DNA of 14,080 nt from an uncultured Rhodospirillales bacterium. GTDB lineage: Bacteria > Pseudomonadota > Alphaproteobacteria > Rhodospirillales > Defluviicoccaceae. Positions within the stretch are counted from its first letter, which is position 1; the number at the start of each line of letters is the position of its first letter. The DNA lies in contig CAKZLS010000115.1 in the NCBI GenBank assembly GCA_937127205.1, forward strand, positions 1 through 14,080, written 5' to 3'. Positions 7,337-14,080 of the stretch are shown piece by piece. The notes under the pieces are model-generated. The model was not told the origin of the DNA, did not search any database, and saw nothing but the letters and a program-made list of their open reading frames with translations. A program made the translations under genes and the position numbers.

Positions 7337-8491
7337 TCAAATTCCCAACATGTTCGTAAGCACGGCGAATAGCCCATCAGCTACAATGATTAAAATTATC
7401 GCCATAACCACGGCCGATGTGGCGGCCGCACCCACCGCCGACGCGCTCCGGCCGCACTGAATGCCCTTGAGACAGCCCGCGACGGCAATCAAGACTCCGA
7501 AAAAGCCAGCCTTAAAAATCCCAATGGCGAAATCGGTCAAAGACAACGCCCCAATGGTCTGATTCACGTATTGGGTCCATGTCAAATCCAGCATGCCAAC
7601 GCCGACGATCATTCCACCCAAGATCCCGAGCAGGATCGAATACACGCACAAAAGAGGCATCATCAGGATCAGCGCCAACATCCGGGGAAGCACCAGAAAA
7701 TCCATTGGCACGAACCCAAGCGTCTTTAGGGCGTCGATCTCCTCGTTGACTTGCATGGTACCAAGCTGGGCAGCGAACGCGGCACCCGTCCGTCCTGCCA
7801 TGATGATGCCTGTCATCATGGCGCCCATCTCCCGAGCAGTGGCGATCCCTACCAAGTTGGCCACAAAGATCTGCGCCCCGAACTGTTCCAACTGAACGGC
7901 ACCCACGAATGCAAGGATCAGCCCAACGAGCACGCTGATCAAGGACACGATGGGCAGCGCCTGAACTCCGCACTCCTGGATGATCAAGATCAGATCGGAT
8001 CGCCGAAATCGGGCCTTACCGACGAACAAGCGGCCAAAACTGGCAATCGATTCGCCGAGAAATTCCGTGATGTCACGCGCAGCCTGGACCACGTCGAGCC
8101 AGCCGTTTCCGACTTTGGCAAGCATTGATTCCCGGACTTCGGACTTGCGGGTTCCCTTTTTCTCGGGAACAGCGGCCGCCAATTCTAACAGTCTGTGAAC
8201 CCCATCGGGCAGCGCGCGCGCGTCGATTGCGATCTTTCTGCCGCTACAATAGGTGTTCAAGTTTATGAGGAACGTTAGGAAACCGCTATCCCAATCGGAC
8301 ACTTCGCGGGCATCGAGGATGATCCGCTGGGCGAACGATTCGGCCTCAATACGGCTCTGCACCTGGTCGAAGGATGGAGAATTGCTCGGTATTGTCCAGC
8401 GGCCGCTAAGCCCAAGCAAAAGCGCTCCTTCTTCTGAGTGACTCAGACTTATCTCTGCCACGTCCAAAGATGCGATCGGCGCACGTTTCAA
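7337..8491 (-). CDS. mlaE: MlaE-type ABC permease with fused N-terminal STAS (MlaB-like) domain
   Basis: Inner-membrane permease of an MCE lipid-transport ABC system. 384 residues from a TTG start at 8491, chosen because an in-frame TAG lies two codons upstream and the next Met (residue 123) would delete the STAS domain; GGGGA stands ~9 nt upstream. The STAS domain (~10-110) contains the DWDSGFLTFL loop (residues 66-75), equivalent to the D-x-S-G loop of MlaB-type domains. The permease domain (~165-384) has the MlaE signature: EQFGAQ (202-207), AREMGAMMTGIIMAGRTGAA (219-238) and LGTMQVNEEIDALKTLGF. Its EEIDAL (250-255) is the conserved region thought to touch the ATPase. STAS-MlaE fusions are common in Alphaproteobacteria. 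The gene lies 111 bp downstream of pqiC on the same strand. No ATPase gene accompanies it, which is unusual. Confidence 0.92.
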   Translation of the reverse strand: MKRAPIASLDVAEISLSHSEEGALLLGLSGRWTIPSNSPSFDQVQSRIEAESFAQRIILDAREVSDWDSGFLTFLINLNTYCSGRKIAIDARALPDGVHRLLELAAAVPEKKGTRKSEVRESMLAKVGNGWLDVVQAARDITEFLGESIASFGRLFVGKARFRRSDLILIIQECGVQALPIVSLISVLVGLILAFVGAVQLEQFGAQIFVANLVGIATAREMGAMMTGIIMAGRTGAAFAAQLGTMQVNEEIDALKTLGFVPMDFLVLPRMLALILMMPLLCVYSILLGILGGMIVGVGMLDLTWTQYVNQTIGALSLTDFAIGIFKAGFFGVLIAVAGCLKGIQCGRSASAVGAAATSAVVMAIILIIVADGLFAVLTNMLGI

Positions 8492-8602
8492 GTGCTATTA
8501 TCCCCGCTGCCAGCATGGCCTGCCCGACATCCACACCTTCATATCCATATGACATAAAAGTGTTGCAGCCACCTATGCGCGAGGCAAGCGGTTAATATGA
8601 AG

Positions 8603-9244
8603 TCAGCTCCCCGGGAATGAACGATCAGGAGGCATGGATTGAATCGCTTGTGTGAGCTGTCGACTGAAGGCCGCGAGCGTGGCGCTCATGGCCGCGATCA
8701 CGGGCTCATAACTTTCACCTTCCACCGGCTCGGCCACGGGCTCACTTAAAGTGGTCTGTTCCAGCCGAAGCTGCTTTCCCTCGCCATCAAAGATTTCCCA
8801 GCGCGCCACCAAAAACGCATTGCCGCCCACGTCAGCATCAAAGCGCAAGACCTCAACCTCGACCTGATAATCGAGTTCCGGCAACCTACGGCGAGGAATC
8901 ACAAATACCCGGTCGGTGCCGAGCAGGGTCGACACATTCTGGGCAACCACCCTCGCGAACATATCCTCCAGAGGCTCGCCCCAACTGTCGAAGCCAGCGA
9001 GTTCAAACCTGTTAGGCCCGGCACGGCGTACTACTTGTGGCCGGTCGAGATATTGAGGCAGGGAGACCGGCCCGACCCCAACCGCGAGACGACTCTCGGC
9101 TGCGCGCGCGGGAACCGCTGCGGGCGCGTCAACCTTGGACAGTGTGTAGAACCGGGTTGGCGCGGTCTCCGCACAACCCGCGGCGACCAGTATGGCGAGA
9201 GTCACCGTGATAATGGATTTCCGCGCTAAAAAGTGCCGGATCAT
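8603..9244 (-). CDS. pqiC: PqiC outer-membrane lipoprotein
   Basis: Lipoprotein partner of PqiB, expected on the inner face of the outer membrane at the tip of the PqiB needle. 213 residues. A hydrophobic signal ends in VAAGC, with the lipidated residue Cys24; Ala at -3 is a less common but acceptable lipobox residue. The mature protein begins PTRFYTLSKV, followed by LPQYLDRPQVVRR and FDSWGEPLEDMF, the family's conserved blocks. The ATG overlaps the pqiB stop in an ATGA tetranucleotide, with a strong purine-rich Shine-Dalgarno (GGGGGGA, 9250-9256) 5 nt upstream. The length is close to that of E. coli PqiC (~187 aa). Family and context both support the name. Confidence 0.88.
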   Translation of the reverse strand: MIRHFLARKSIITVTLAILVAAGCAETAPTRFYTLSKVDAPAAVPARAAESRLAVGVGPVSLPQYLDRPQVVRRAGPNRFELAGFDSWGEPLEDMFARVVAQNVSTLLGTDRVFVIPRRRLPELDYQVEVEVLRFDADVGGNAFLVARWEIFDGEGKQLRLEQTTLSEPVAEPVEGESYEPVIAAMSATLAAFSRQLTQAIQSMPPDRSFPGS

Positions 9245-10860
9245 TTCGGTCCCCCCTTTCCATGGATCAGCGCTTCCGGATGCCGCTCCAAATACTCGGC
9301 CAACACCCGGATGGACCGGGCGGCATTCTTGAGTTCCTTCATCAGTTCCACCAAATCAGCGCGAGCACGCGAGCGTGGCCCCAACAGGTTTTCCGTTGCG
9401 GCAAGCGTGGACTGCGCTTGAGCCAAAGTCGCGTCGGCCAACTCCATCGTTTTGCGTAGTGATTTTACAGACGCCTTTATGTCTGGCGAATTGACCAAAC
9501 TTTGGATGGACTGCAATGTTTTCCGGGTATCGTCGAACACCGCTTCCAAAGGAAGGCTAGCAATTTTTTCCAGTACGCCATTCACGGACCGTGCGATTTC
9601 CTCGAGATCGGAAGGAATGGTGGGGATCTGGGGTGGTTCGCCCCCGTGCATCACGAGGTCCGCCGGCGGACTGTCTGGAAAAAAGTCGAGATTGACGAAC
9701 AACTGACCTGTAAGCAGGTTTCCTGGTTTGAGTTGGGCGCGCAACCCCTTCCTGACTAGGAGCTCCATGCCTTTATAGCGTTCTTTGAAGGGTAATCCGC
9801 CTACCTGCTTGAACCGCTGTGGCTCTATCACGATGCTGACTGGAATTCGCACGATTTCCCTTTGAGCATCAATGACGAGGTCCACCGAGGTGACGGATCC
9901 TACGCGAATCCCCCTGAATTCCACCGGCGCGCCAACCTCGAGGCCCCTGACGGATCCGTCGAAGTAAACGAGATAAGGAATTCTCTCCGTGAGTTCCGAC
10001 TCACCGATTTTGGCGCGCGTATCAAACAGTTCAAAAACGGCGCCTTCGGGAACCTCCGGCTGATCCATCGCGCTGAGTGGCGTTTCGAAAGCGACCCCGC
10101 CGGTAAGCAGCGACTGCAGCGACTCCGTTCTAACCTGCACCCCATTGGCGCCGATTTGAACGTCCACGCCACTGGCATTCCAGAAGCGCGTTGCGTCCCG
10201 GATGAGACGGTCGTGGGGCTCCCGAACAAACGCGTGAATATTCACCTCACGGTCGTCTTCGCCCAACTCGAAACCGAGGATTTCGCCCACCTCGATGCCC
10301 CGAAAATATATTGGCGATCCCCGGCTGACCGAACCACGGTTAGTCGAGCGCAGAAGATACTTGCGACCCGGAACGTCGGACGTGAGCACGGGCGGAATTT
10401 CTAACCCCACGAATGTGTCGGCCGGCTCGCCCGGGTTCGGGTCCAGTTCAACGTGGGCGCCGGATACCAATGTTCCCAGTCCGGATACACCGCCGGCGGT
10501 TAAACGGGGTCGTACCACCCAGAAACGTGTGTTCTCAGTGAGAAACTCGTCCGCTCCCTTGACCATCTGAATTGTCACATTGACCGTTTGGAGGTTCTCG
10601 CTGAGCGCGACCTTCTCCACCACACCGACGTCAACATTCTTAAACTTGACCTTGGTTTTGGTGGCTTCCAGGCCGGCCGCGGTTTCAAACGAAACCGTGA
10701 TAACCGGCCCTTTCTCGGCAAGAGTAGTGTAGAGCAGCCAGCCGCCGATCACCGCCGCTACTAGAGGAATCAGCCAAACCATGGAAAAGCTGCGCCCTGA
10801 CTTGACGGCGACCTCGGGAAGTACCTCGCCTTCTTCTGTCGTTTGTCTAGTGTCCGTCAC
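9241..10860 (-). CDS. pqiB: PqiB, three-MCE-domain intermembrane transport protein
   Basis: Forms a periplasmic tunnel or needle for lipid movement between inner and outer membranes. 539 residues from a GTG at 10860, chosen because GGGAG lies 6 nt upstream; an in-frame ATG at 10878 lacks a well-spaced site. One N-terminal membrane helix (~27-47, MVWLIPLVAAVIGGWLLYTT) precedes three MCE domains: ~52-145 (FETAAGLEATKTKVKFKNVDV), ~163-255 (NRGSVSRGSPIYFRGIEVG) and ~285-390 (FDGSVRGLEVGAPVEFRGIRVG, the best match to consensus). A helical C-terminal region follows, ending in LAEYLERHPEALIHGKGG. Length and domain number match E. coli PqiB (546 aa). The start overlaps the end of pqiA by 14 bp and the stop overlaps pqiC by 4 bp, so the three genes are almost certainly co-translated. 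Confidence 0.93.
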   Translation of the reverse strand: MTDTRQTTEEGEVLPEVAVKSGRSFSMVWLIPLVAAVIGGWLLYTTLAEKGPVITVSFETAAGLEATKTKVKFKNVDVGVVEKVALSENLQTVNVTIQMVKGADEFLTENTRFWVVRPRLTAGGVSGLGTLVSGAHVELDPNPGEPADTFVGLEIPPVLTSDVPGRKYLLRSTNRGSVSRGSPIYFRGIEVGEILGFELGEDDREVNIHAFVREPHDRLIRDATRFWNASGVDVQIGANGVQVRTESLQSLLTGGVAFETPLSAMDQPEVPEGAVFELFDTRAKIGESELTERIPYLVYFDGSVRGLEVGAPVEFRGIRVGSVTSVDLVIDAQREIVRIPVSIVIEPQRFKQVGGLPFKERYKGMELLVRKGLRAQLKPGNLLTGQLFVNLDFFPDSPPADLVMHGGEPPQIPTIPSDLEEIARSVNGVLEKIASLPLEAVFDDTRKTLQSIQSLVNSPDIKASVKSLRKTMELADATLAQAQSTLAATENLLGPRSRARADLVELMKELKNAARSIRVLAEYLERHPEALIHGKGGPK

Positions 10861-12115
10861 GATTGGCTCCCGCAGCATCCCACATTAGTCTTGGGTCGAA
10901 GCAAATGGACGCAAACATAGTGATTACCACCACCCCCGCAAACGCAATAGCTCCCACGCCTGGTTCGATCGTCGCGATAGCATCCAACTTCACCAGCGCG
11001 ATCAGGATCGATATCATGAAGATGTCGATCATCGACCAGCGGCCTATGCCTTCGATGATCCGATACATCCTGGTACGATCCTTTAGCCGCCAGCGCGATC
11101 CGATTTTCACCGAAATCAATAGGTAGCTCAAACCGATCAGCTTTAGCACCGGTACTGTAATGCTGGCGAAGAACACCAGCAACGCCAGCGGCCACATATC
11201 AGCATGGATCAATTCCTTAATCCCGCTGAGGATGGTATCCGGCGCCCCCTTACCAAAAGAGATGACCGTCATTACTGGAAAGACATTCGCGGGGATGTAC
11301 AGGATTGCCGCGGTCATCACCAGCGCCGCGGTCCGGGTAAGGCTGTTGGCCTTGCGCCGGTGCAGATGCGCGCCGCAGCGAGGACAAACCGCATGGGAGA
11401 GCGGCTCCGACGGCCGCACCCTGCACACCAGATCGCAAGCATGACATCCCACCAACGAGTCCCGATCCGCGACCGCCGGTGGCGGCGCACCGGTAGACTT
11501 GCGCAACCTTTCCCACACCGCGTGAGGCTCCAAAGCCGCGTCGGTGGCGGCCATAACGACGATGAGAACCGCGAAGGAATAGAGCGAAATGCCAAGCTCG
11601 ATGGTGGCCATGTCAACAAGCTTCACGTAGGCGACCAGCACGCCCAGCATGTAGACTTCCATCATTGCCCACGGGTGAAGGACTTCGACCCACCGGAAGA
11701 CTGCCCCGGCAAAGGGGGGCCGCCAGCCCAAGTGCAAAGGCAAGACGACATAGAGCGTCCCTAGGATTTTGATCAACGGGATGATGATCGCCACCATTGC
11801 CACCAGGATTGCCAGTGGCAAAAGCCCTTGATCGTAGAGTTCCGCCACGCCCGATGCCAGGATATTGGACGACTCCCGGCCCTCGAGCTTGAAAGTCATG
11901 AAGGTAAAACCATTGGCAAGAGCAAACAGAACCAGCGATGCGAAAGACAGCGCCAGAGCCCGTTGAATACTGTTTCGCCGGCGCCGATAAAACCGGGCCC
12001 CGCATCGACTACACCGCGCGACTTCTCCCTCGTTCACCGGATGGGCGTGATGAAGCAGACCACACTCGTGGCAGGCGAACAGGGAGTAGGCCGCGGGGGC
12101 GTCGTAATCGCTCAT
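10847..12115 (-). CDS. pqiA: PqiA, integral membrane protein with two zinc-ribbon/PqiA domains
   Basis: Inner-membrane component of the Pqi lipid-transport system. 422 residues from the ATG at 12115, close to E. coli PqiA (417 aa). I preferred this to an in-frame ATG 90 bp upstream because the protein then starts a few residues before the first zinc ribbon; no strong Shine-Dalgarno supports either start. It consists of two tandem homologous halves. Each has a four-cysteine ribbon followed by about four membrane helices. Ribbon 1 is Cys15, 18, 35, 38 (CHECGLLHH ... CSRCGARF); ribbon 2 is Cys224, 227, 244, 247 (CHACDLVC ... CPRCGAHL). Both sets are intact, so metal binding is likely. First gene of the overlapping pqiABC set. 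In E. coli the operon responds to SoxRS and RpoS; no recognisable SoxS site was identified here. Confidence 0.93.
   Translation of the reverse strand: MSDYDAPAAYSLFACHECGLLHHAHPVNEGEVARCSRCGARFYRRRRNSIQRALALSFASLVLFALANGFTFMTFKLEGRESSNILASGVAELYDQGLLPLAILVAMVAIIIPLIKILGTLYVVLPLHLGWRPPFAGAVFRWVEVLHPWAMMEVYMLGVLVAYVKLVDMATIELGISLYSFAVLIVVMAATDAALEPHAVWERLRKSTGAPPPAVADRDSLVGCHACDLVCRVRPSEPLSHAVCPRCGAHLHRRKANSLTRTAALVMTAAILYIPANVFPVMTVISFGKGAPDTILSGIKELIHADMWPLALLVFFASITVPVLKLIGLSYLLISVKIGSRWRLKDRTRMYRIIEGIGRWSMIDIFMISILIALVKLDAIATIEPGVGAIAFAGVVVITMFASICFDPRLMWDAAGANRDGH
10867..10871 (-). promoter_or_regulatory. Shine-Dalgarno within the end of pqiA that selects the GTG start of pqiB
   Basis: On the minus strand GGGAG stands 6 nt before GTG (10860). 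It lies downstream of the alternative ATG at 10878, so it can only serve the shorter form. Confidence 0.6.
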
Positions 12116-12140
12116 GGGCACCGTCGTTGAGGTGAAACAC

Positions 12141-12162
12141 CCGGTCCTTTGTGAATGACCGG
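12141..12162 (-). promoter_or_regulatory. Inverted repeat able to form a stem-loop in the pqiA leader
   Basis: CCGGTC and GACCGG are exact reverse complements separated by 10 nt, 26 nt upstream of the pqiA ATG. In the pqiA leader RNA this would fold into a 6-bp stem, if transcription starts upstream of it. A six-base repeat can arise by chance in GC-rich DNA, so a function is only suggested. Confidence 0.3.
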
Positions 12163-12168
12163 AGGTTA

Positions 12169-12182
12169 GACAAGGTCTTGTC
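12169..12182. promoter_or_regulatory. GACAAG-GT-CTTGTC palindrome, candidate operator of pqiA
   Basis: A 14-bp symmetric site with 6-bp perfect half-sites around a 2-bp centre, about 54 bp upstream of the pqiA start codon. A weak minus-strand promoter may overlap it: TTGAGG at 12205-12200, then 17 bp to GACAAG, which matches the -10 consensus at only three positions. The symmetry suits a dimeric regulator, but no regulator gene lies in the window to pair it with. Confidence 0.35.
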
Positions 12183-12431
12183 GCATGACGTGGCGTTGAC
12201 CTCAAGCGTTCGTTGGCAGTTAGCCCCTTTGTTACCGGTCTTTAGGCGCCACGCGGGATCCGGCCGAAACAGGAATGGCAACACGGCACAGTCATAGTCA
12301 CATGGCTTATGGACAAGGTATCCGGTCACGGCCCTTCGGCTGGGCTTCTGACGGGTCATATCCGTTGAAGCGCGCGCAACGCGGCCGCGTCGAGAGATCA
12401 AGGAGCCCGCCACAAAGAGCGCTCGACATCC

Positions 12432-12458
12432 GCATGAATCGTCATGCCCCCAAGGGGG
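12432..12458. repeat. Two abutting short inverted repeats in the TAXI upstream region
   Basis: GCATGA-ATCG-TCATGC (12432-12447) is a 6-bp inverted repeat. It runs directly into CCCCC-AA-GGGGG (12447-12458), a 5-bp one. Both could be protein-binding sites or cruciform-forming sequence; the role is unknown. Confidence 0.35.
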
Positions 12459-12478
12459 TGCGATTTTGTCGAAAATAT

Positions 12479-12506
12479 GTCCAACGCCCCCTTGGCGCGG
12501 TTGGAC
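12479..12506. promoter_or_regulatory. Inverted repeat GTCCAAC-N14-GTTGGAC upstream of the TAXI gene
   Basis: Exact 7-bp arms at 12479-12485 and 12500-12506. The right arm contains TTGGAC, a possible -35-like hexamer, and TATAGT follows at 12508-12513, but the spacing between them fits no standard promoter. Reading as a hairpin followed by TTATAGTTTATTTT it slightly resembles a terminator, though no plus-strand gene precedes it. An operator for the TAXI gene is the more sensible guess. Confidence 0.35.
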
Positions 12507-12560
12507 TTATAGTTTATTTTCAGTGTGTAAGGCATCAAATTTTTAGGAAGTCTATGCCCC

Positions 12561-13595
12561 ATGCGCGGGCTTCACTATTTCAAGACTTTTTTCTTCGCGT
12601 TGGTGGCCATGGGAGCGGTCACATCGGCGAGTCTGCATGCCCTGGCTCAAAACGACACAGGTATCCGAATCGGCACCGGATCCATCGGTGGAACCTATTT
12701 TCCCGTCGGCGGTTTGATAGCCAATGCCATCAGCAATCCGCCCGGCTCGTTGGATTGCGACCTAGGGGGCAGTTGCGGTGTTCCCGGATTAATCGCCGGC
12801 GCCGTGACCAGCGACGGCTCGGTCGCCAATGTCATCGGGATTAGCGACGGGTCCTTGGACATGGCGCTGACGCAAGCCGATGTGGCGTATTTCGCTTATT
12901 TCGGAAAAGGGGGCGTGTTCGCCAAGGACGAGCCGCTCGACAGCTTGCGAGCGATAGCCAACCTGTTTACTGAATCGGTGCACGTGGTGATCCGCCGCGA
13001 CAGCGGCATCGTCACTGTGGCGGATCTTAAGGGCAAGCGCGTGTCATTGGACCGCAAGGAGTCGGGCACCCGGGTTTTGGCTGAAATCGTCCTTAAGGCC
13101 TATGGATTGAAGCCCAAAGACCTCAAGGCGTCGTATGAGAGGGTCGGGACGTCGGCCGGCATGTTGGCCGAAGGAACGCTTGATGCCTTCTTCATTGTTA
13201 GCGGCGACCCGGTAGAGGCCCTCGCCCACCTCGCCGACGAAATCGATATCGATCTCGTATTGATCGCCGGTCCGGTCGCAGAGGAGATCCGCGAAGCCCA
13301 CCCGTTCTTATACTCAGATATTATTCCCGCAGGTACATATCGCGGCGTCGGCAATATCGAGACCCTTGGTATCGGCGCCCAGCTGGTGGTAGCCGAAACG
13401 GCGGATGAGGAATTGATCTACGGGATTACCCAAGCTCTCTGGAATCCCAACAATCGTAAAGTACTGGATAGCGGCCACCCCAATGGCAAGCGTATTCAGC
13501 TCGAAACCGCTCTTGACGGAATTGCGATCCCCCTGCACCCTGGCGCCGCCCGGTTTTACGAAGAGTCGGGTATGACACACGCAGGGGTATTCTGA
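12561..13595 (+). CDS. TAXI-family TRAP transporter solute-binding protein
   Basis: Periplasmic binding protein of the TAXI branch of TRAP transporters, which deliver small carboxylates such as glutamate-like or C4 compounds to a sodium-coupled membrane subunit. 344 residues. A signal peptide spans ~1-29 (FKTFFFALVAMGAV ... LHALA|Q). The TAXI signature TGSIGGTYFPVGGLIANAI begins near residue 39. The block CGVPGLIAGAVTSDGSVANV and later DLKGKRVSLDRKESGTRVLAE are also typical. Cys66 and Cys72 flank a Gly-rich loop and could form a disulfide, as in related proteins. The ATG at 12561 has AGGAAG 10 nt upstream; a nearer out-of-frame ATG at 12554 is not used. No TRAP membrane subunit is encoded nearby, so its transporter partner must lie elsewhere. 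The ligand cannot be deduced. Confidence 0.92.
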   Translation: MRGLHYFKTFFFALVAMGAVTSASLHALAQNDTGIRIGTGSIGGTYFPVGGLIANAISNPPGSLDCDLGGSCGVPGLIAGAVTSDGSVANVIGISDGSLDMALTQADVAYFAYFGKGGVFAKDEPLDSLRAIANLFTESVHVVIRRDSGIVTVADLKGKRVSLDRKESGTRVLAEIVLKAYGLKPKDLKASYERVGTSAGMLAEGTLDAFFIVSGDPVEALAHLADEIDIDLVLIAGPVAEEIREAHPFLYSDIIPAGTYRGVGNIETLGIGAQLVVAETADEELIYGITQALWNPNNRKVLDSGHPNGKRIQLETALDGIAIPLHPGAARFYEESGMTHAGVF

Positions 13596-13632
13596 CCCGA
13601 CTGCACTCACTTTGACCTCGGCAAAGTAGATT

Positions 13633-14080
13633 ATGAGCGCCTGTTCCTATCTAACGGCGGTCGCCGCCTCCGACGCAGTTCCGATAACGCCCCTGAATCA
13701 GAACGAATTGGACTCTTGGCTTCAGGCTGAAGAAGGGTCTGTTCGGCGCTGGGTGGAGGCCGTTGGCTTTACAGCGAAGCCGGGAACCATTTGCCTCATC
13801 CCCGACTCAGGGGGCGCCCTCGACAGAGTACTCGTCGGCCGTGACGATGAAAACGGTATTTGGACGTGGGCAGCCTTTCCAGCGCAATTGCCGGAGCGGC
13901 AGTATCGGCTCGAGAATACCGCCAACAAGGAAGCCGTCGATCCGGACGCCGCCGCTCTCGGCTGGGCGCTCGGCACGTACCGGTTCGGTCGGTACCGATC
14001 TTACCAAAGTGAGTTTGCGTGGCTCGCCTGGCCCGAAGGCTCGGATCGCGCCGCCGTGGAAAGCGCTGCCGACGCGACCT
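13633..14080 (+). CDS. Leucyl aminopeptidase family protein (M17), N-terminal part, cut by window end
   Basis: The frame is open from an ATG at 13633 to the window end (149 complete codons). The translation contains the N-terminal-domain pattern of alphaproteobacterial M17-like leucyl aminopeptidases. This includes WAAFPAQLPERQYRL and especially ALGWALGTYRFGRYRSYQS, equivalent to the family's LGW.LG.YRF.RY segment. Full-length relatives are ~460 residues; the catalytic domain with the metal ligands lies beyond the window, so activity cannot be checked. Expected role: cytosolic release of N-terminal residues from peptides, using two divalent metal ions. It starts 37 bp after the TAXI stop on the same strand and may be co-transcribed. 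The Shine-Dalgarno is weak, but no other Met lies near the beginning. Confidence 0.75.
   Translation, partial: MSACSYLTAVAASDAVPITPLNQNELDSWLQAEEGSVRRWVEAVGFTAKPGTICLIPDSGGALDRVLVGRDDENGIWTWAAFPAQLPERQYRLENTANKEAVDPDAAALGWALGTYRFGRYRSYQSEFAWLAWPEGSDRAAVESAADAT

Larger units (their letters stand above)
12116..12560. other. Divergent 445-bp spacer between pqiA and the TAXI gene
   Basis: No convincing gene lies here. The one longer open frame (from 12275, +) runs into the TAXI gene out of frame and has a low-complexity, Arg/Ser-rich product. The spacer must hold the promoter for pqiA (-) and that for the TAXI gene (+). It contains at least five inverted repeats, listed separately, and an AT-rich stretch at ~12506-12545 just upstream of the TAXI start. 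I saw no transposon ends or tRNA. Confidence 0.7.

Noticed and set aside
8406..8555. 49-codon minus-strand frame as a real small protein
   Set aside because: It lacks a well-spaced Shine-Dalgarno and overlaps the start of the permease gene. It is kept only as a low-interest leader observation.
12479..12520. Hairpin followed by a T-rich stretch read as a rho-independent terminator
   Set aside because: No plus-strand gene precedes it, the loop is 14 nt and the tail is interrupted by A and G; an operator is more plausible.
12275..12844. 189-codon plus-strand frame beginning in the spacer before the TAXI gene
   Set aside because: Over half of it overlaps the TAXI gene in another frame, and the product is Arg/Ser-rich without a recognisable motif.

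Overview
The window looks like a chromosomal segment of an alphaproteobacterium, tentatively Rhodospirillales-like. This rests on gene content: a STAS-fused MlaE permease, a complete pqiABC set with its own lipoprotein, a TAXI-type TRAP binding protein of the GVPGLIA type, and an M17 leucyl aminopeptidase of the alphaproteobacterial sort. Base composition is moderately GC-rich and GTG/TTG starts occur. The species cannot be told from the sequence. I saw no RNA genes, insertion sequences, CRISPR arrays or phage genes.

Layout. Positions 1-494 (+) hold the 3' end of a GH3-family acyl-adenylating enzyme. It converges on a large MscS-type mechanosensitive channel (515-3049, -). A divergent spacer leads to an SLC13/DASS-like permease with two RCK_C domains (3187-4968, +) and an exported thioredoxin-type glutathione peroxidase (5044-5613, +). 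From 5632 to 12115 everything is on the minus strand and is devoted to lipid transport between the membranes. In transcription order the genes are pqiA, pqiB and pqiC (translationally overlapping), then after 111 bp a second MCE system: a STAS-MlaE permease, a single-MCE MlaD-like protein and a second PqiC-like lipoprotein. A 445-bp divergent spacer with several inverted repeats follows. Then come a TAXI solute-binding protein (12561-13595, +) and the 5' part of a leucyl aminopeptidase (13633 to the window end, +).

How the genes work together. The six minus-strand genes could form one envelope-lipid-transport transcription unit. PqiA is the inner-membrane partner, PqiB the three-MCE periplasmic tunnel or needle, and PqiC the outer-membrane lipoprotein. 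The second set (MlaE, MlaD, lipoprotein) is an ABC-type MCE system, but the MlaF ATPase normally encoded between permease and MCE protein is absent from the whole window. The permease keeps the residues expected to couple to an ATPase, so an ATPase from another locus is the simplest explanation. The single-MCE protein also ends in a tail resembling the PqiB tail, which fits each MCE protein having its own PqiC-like lipoprotein.

The most interesting points are the ATPase-less MCE locus beside pqiABC, the shared PqiB/MlaD tail, the inverted repeats in the 12.1-12.5 kb spacer, and the TAXI binding protein with no TRAP permease beside it. I did not find a clearly new system.
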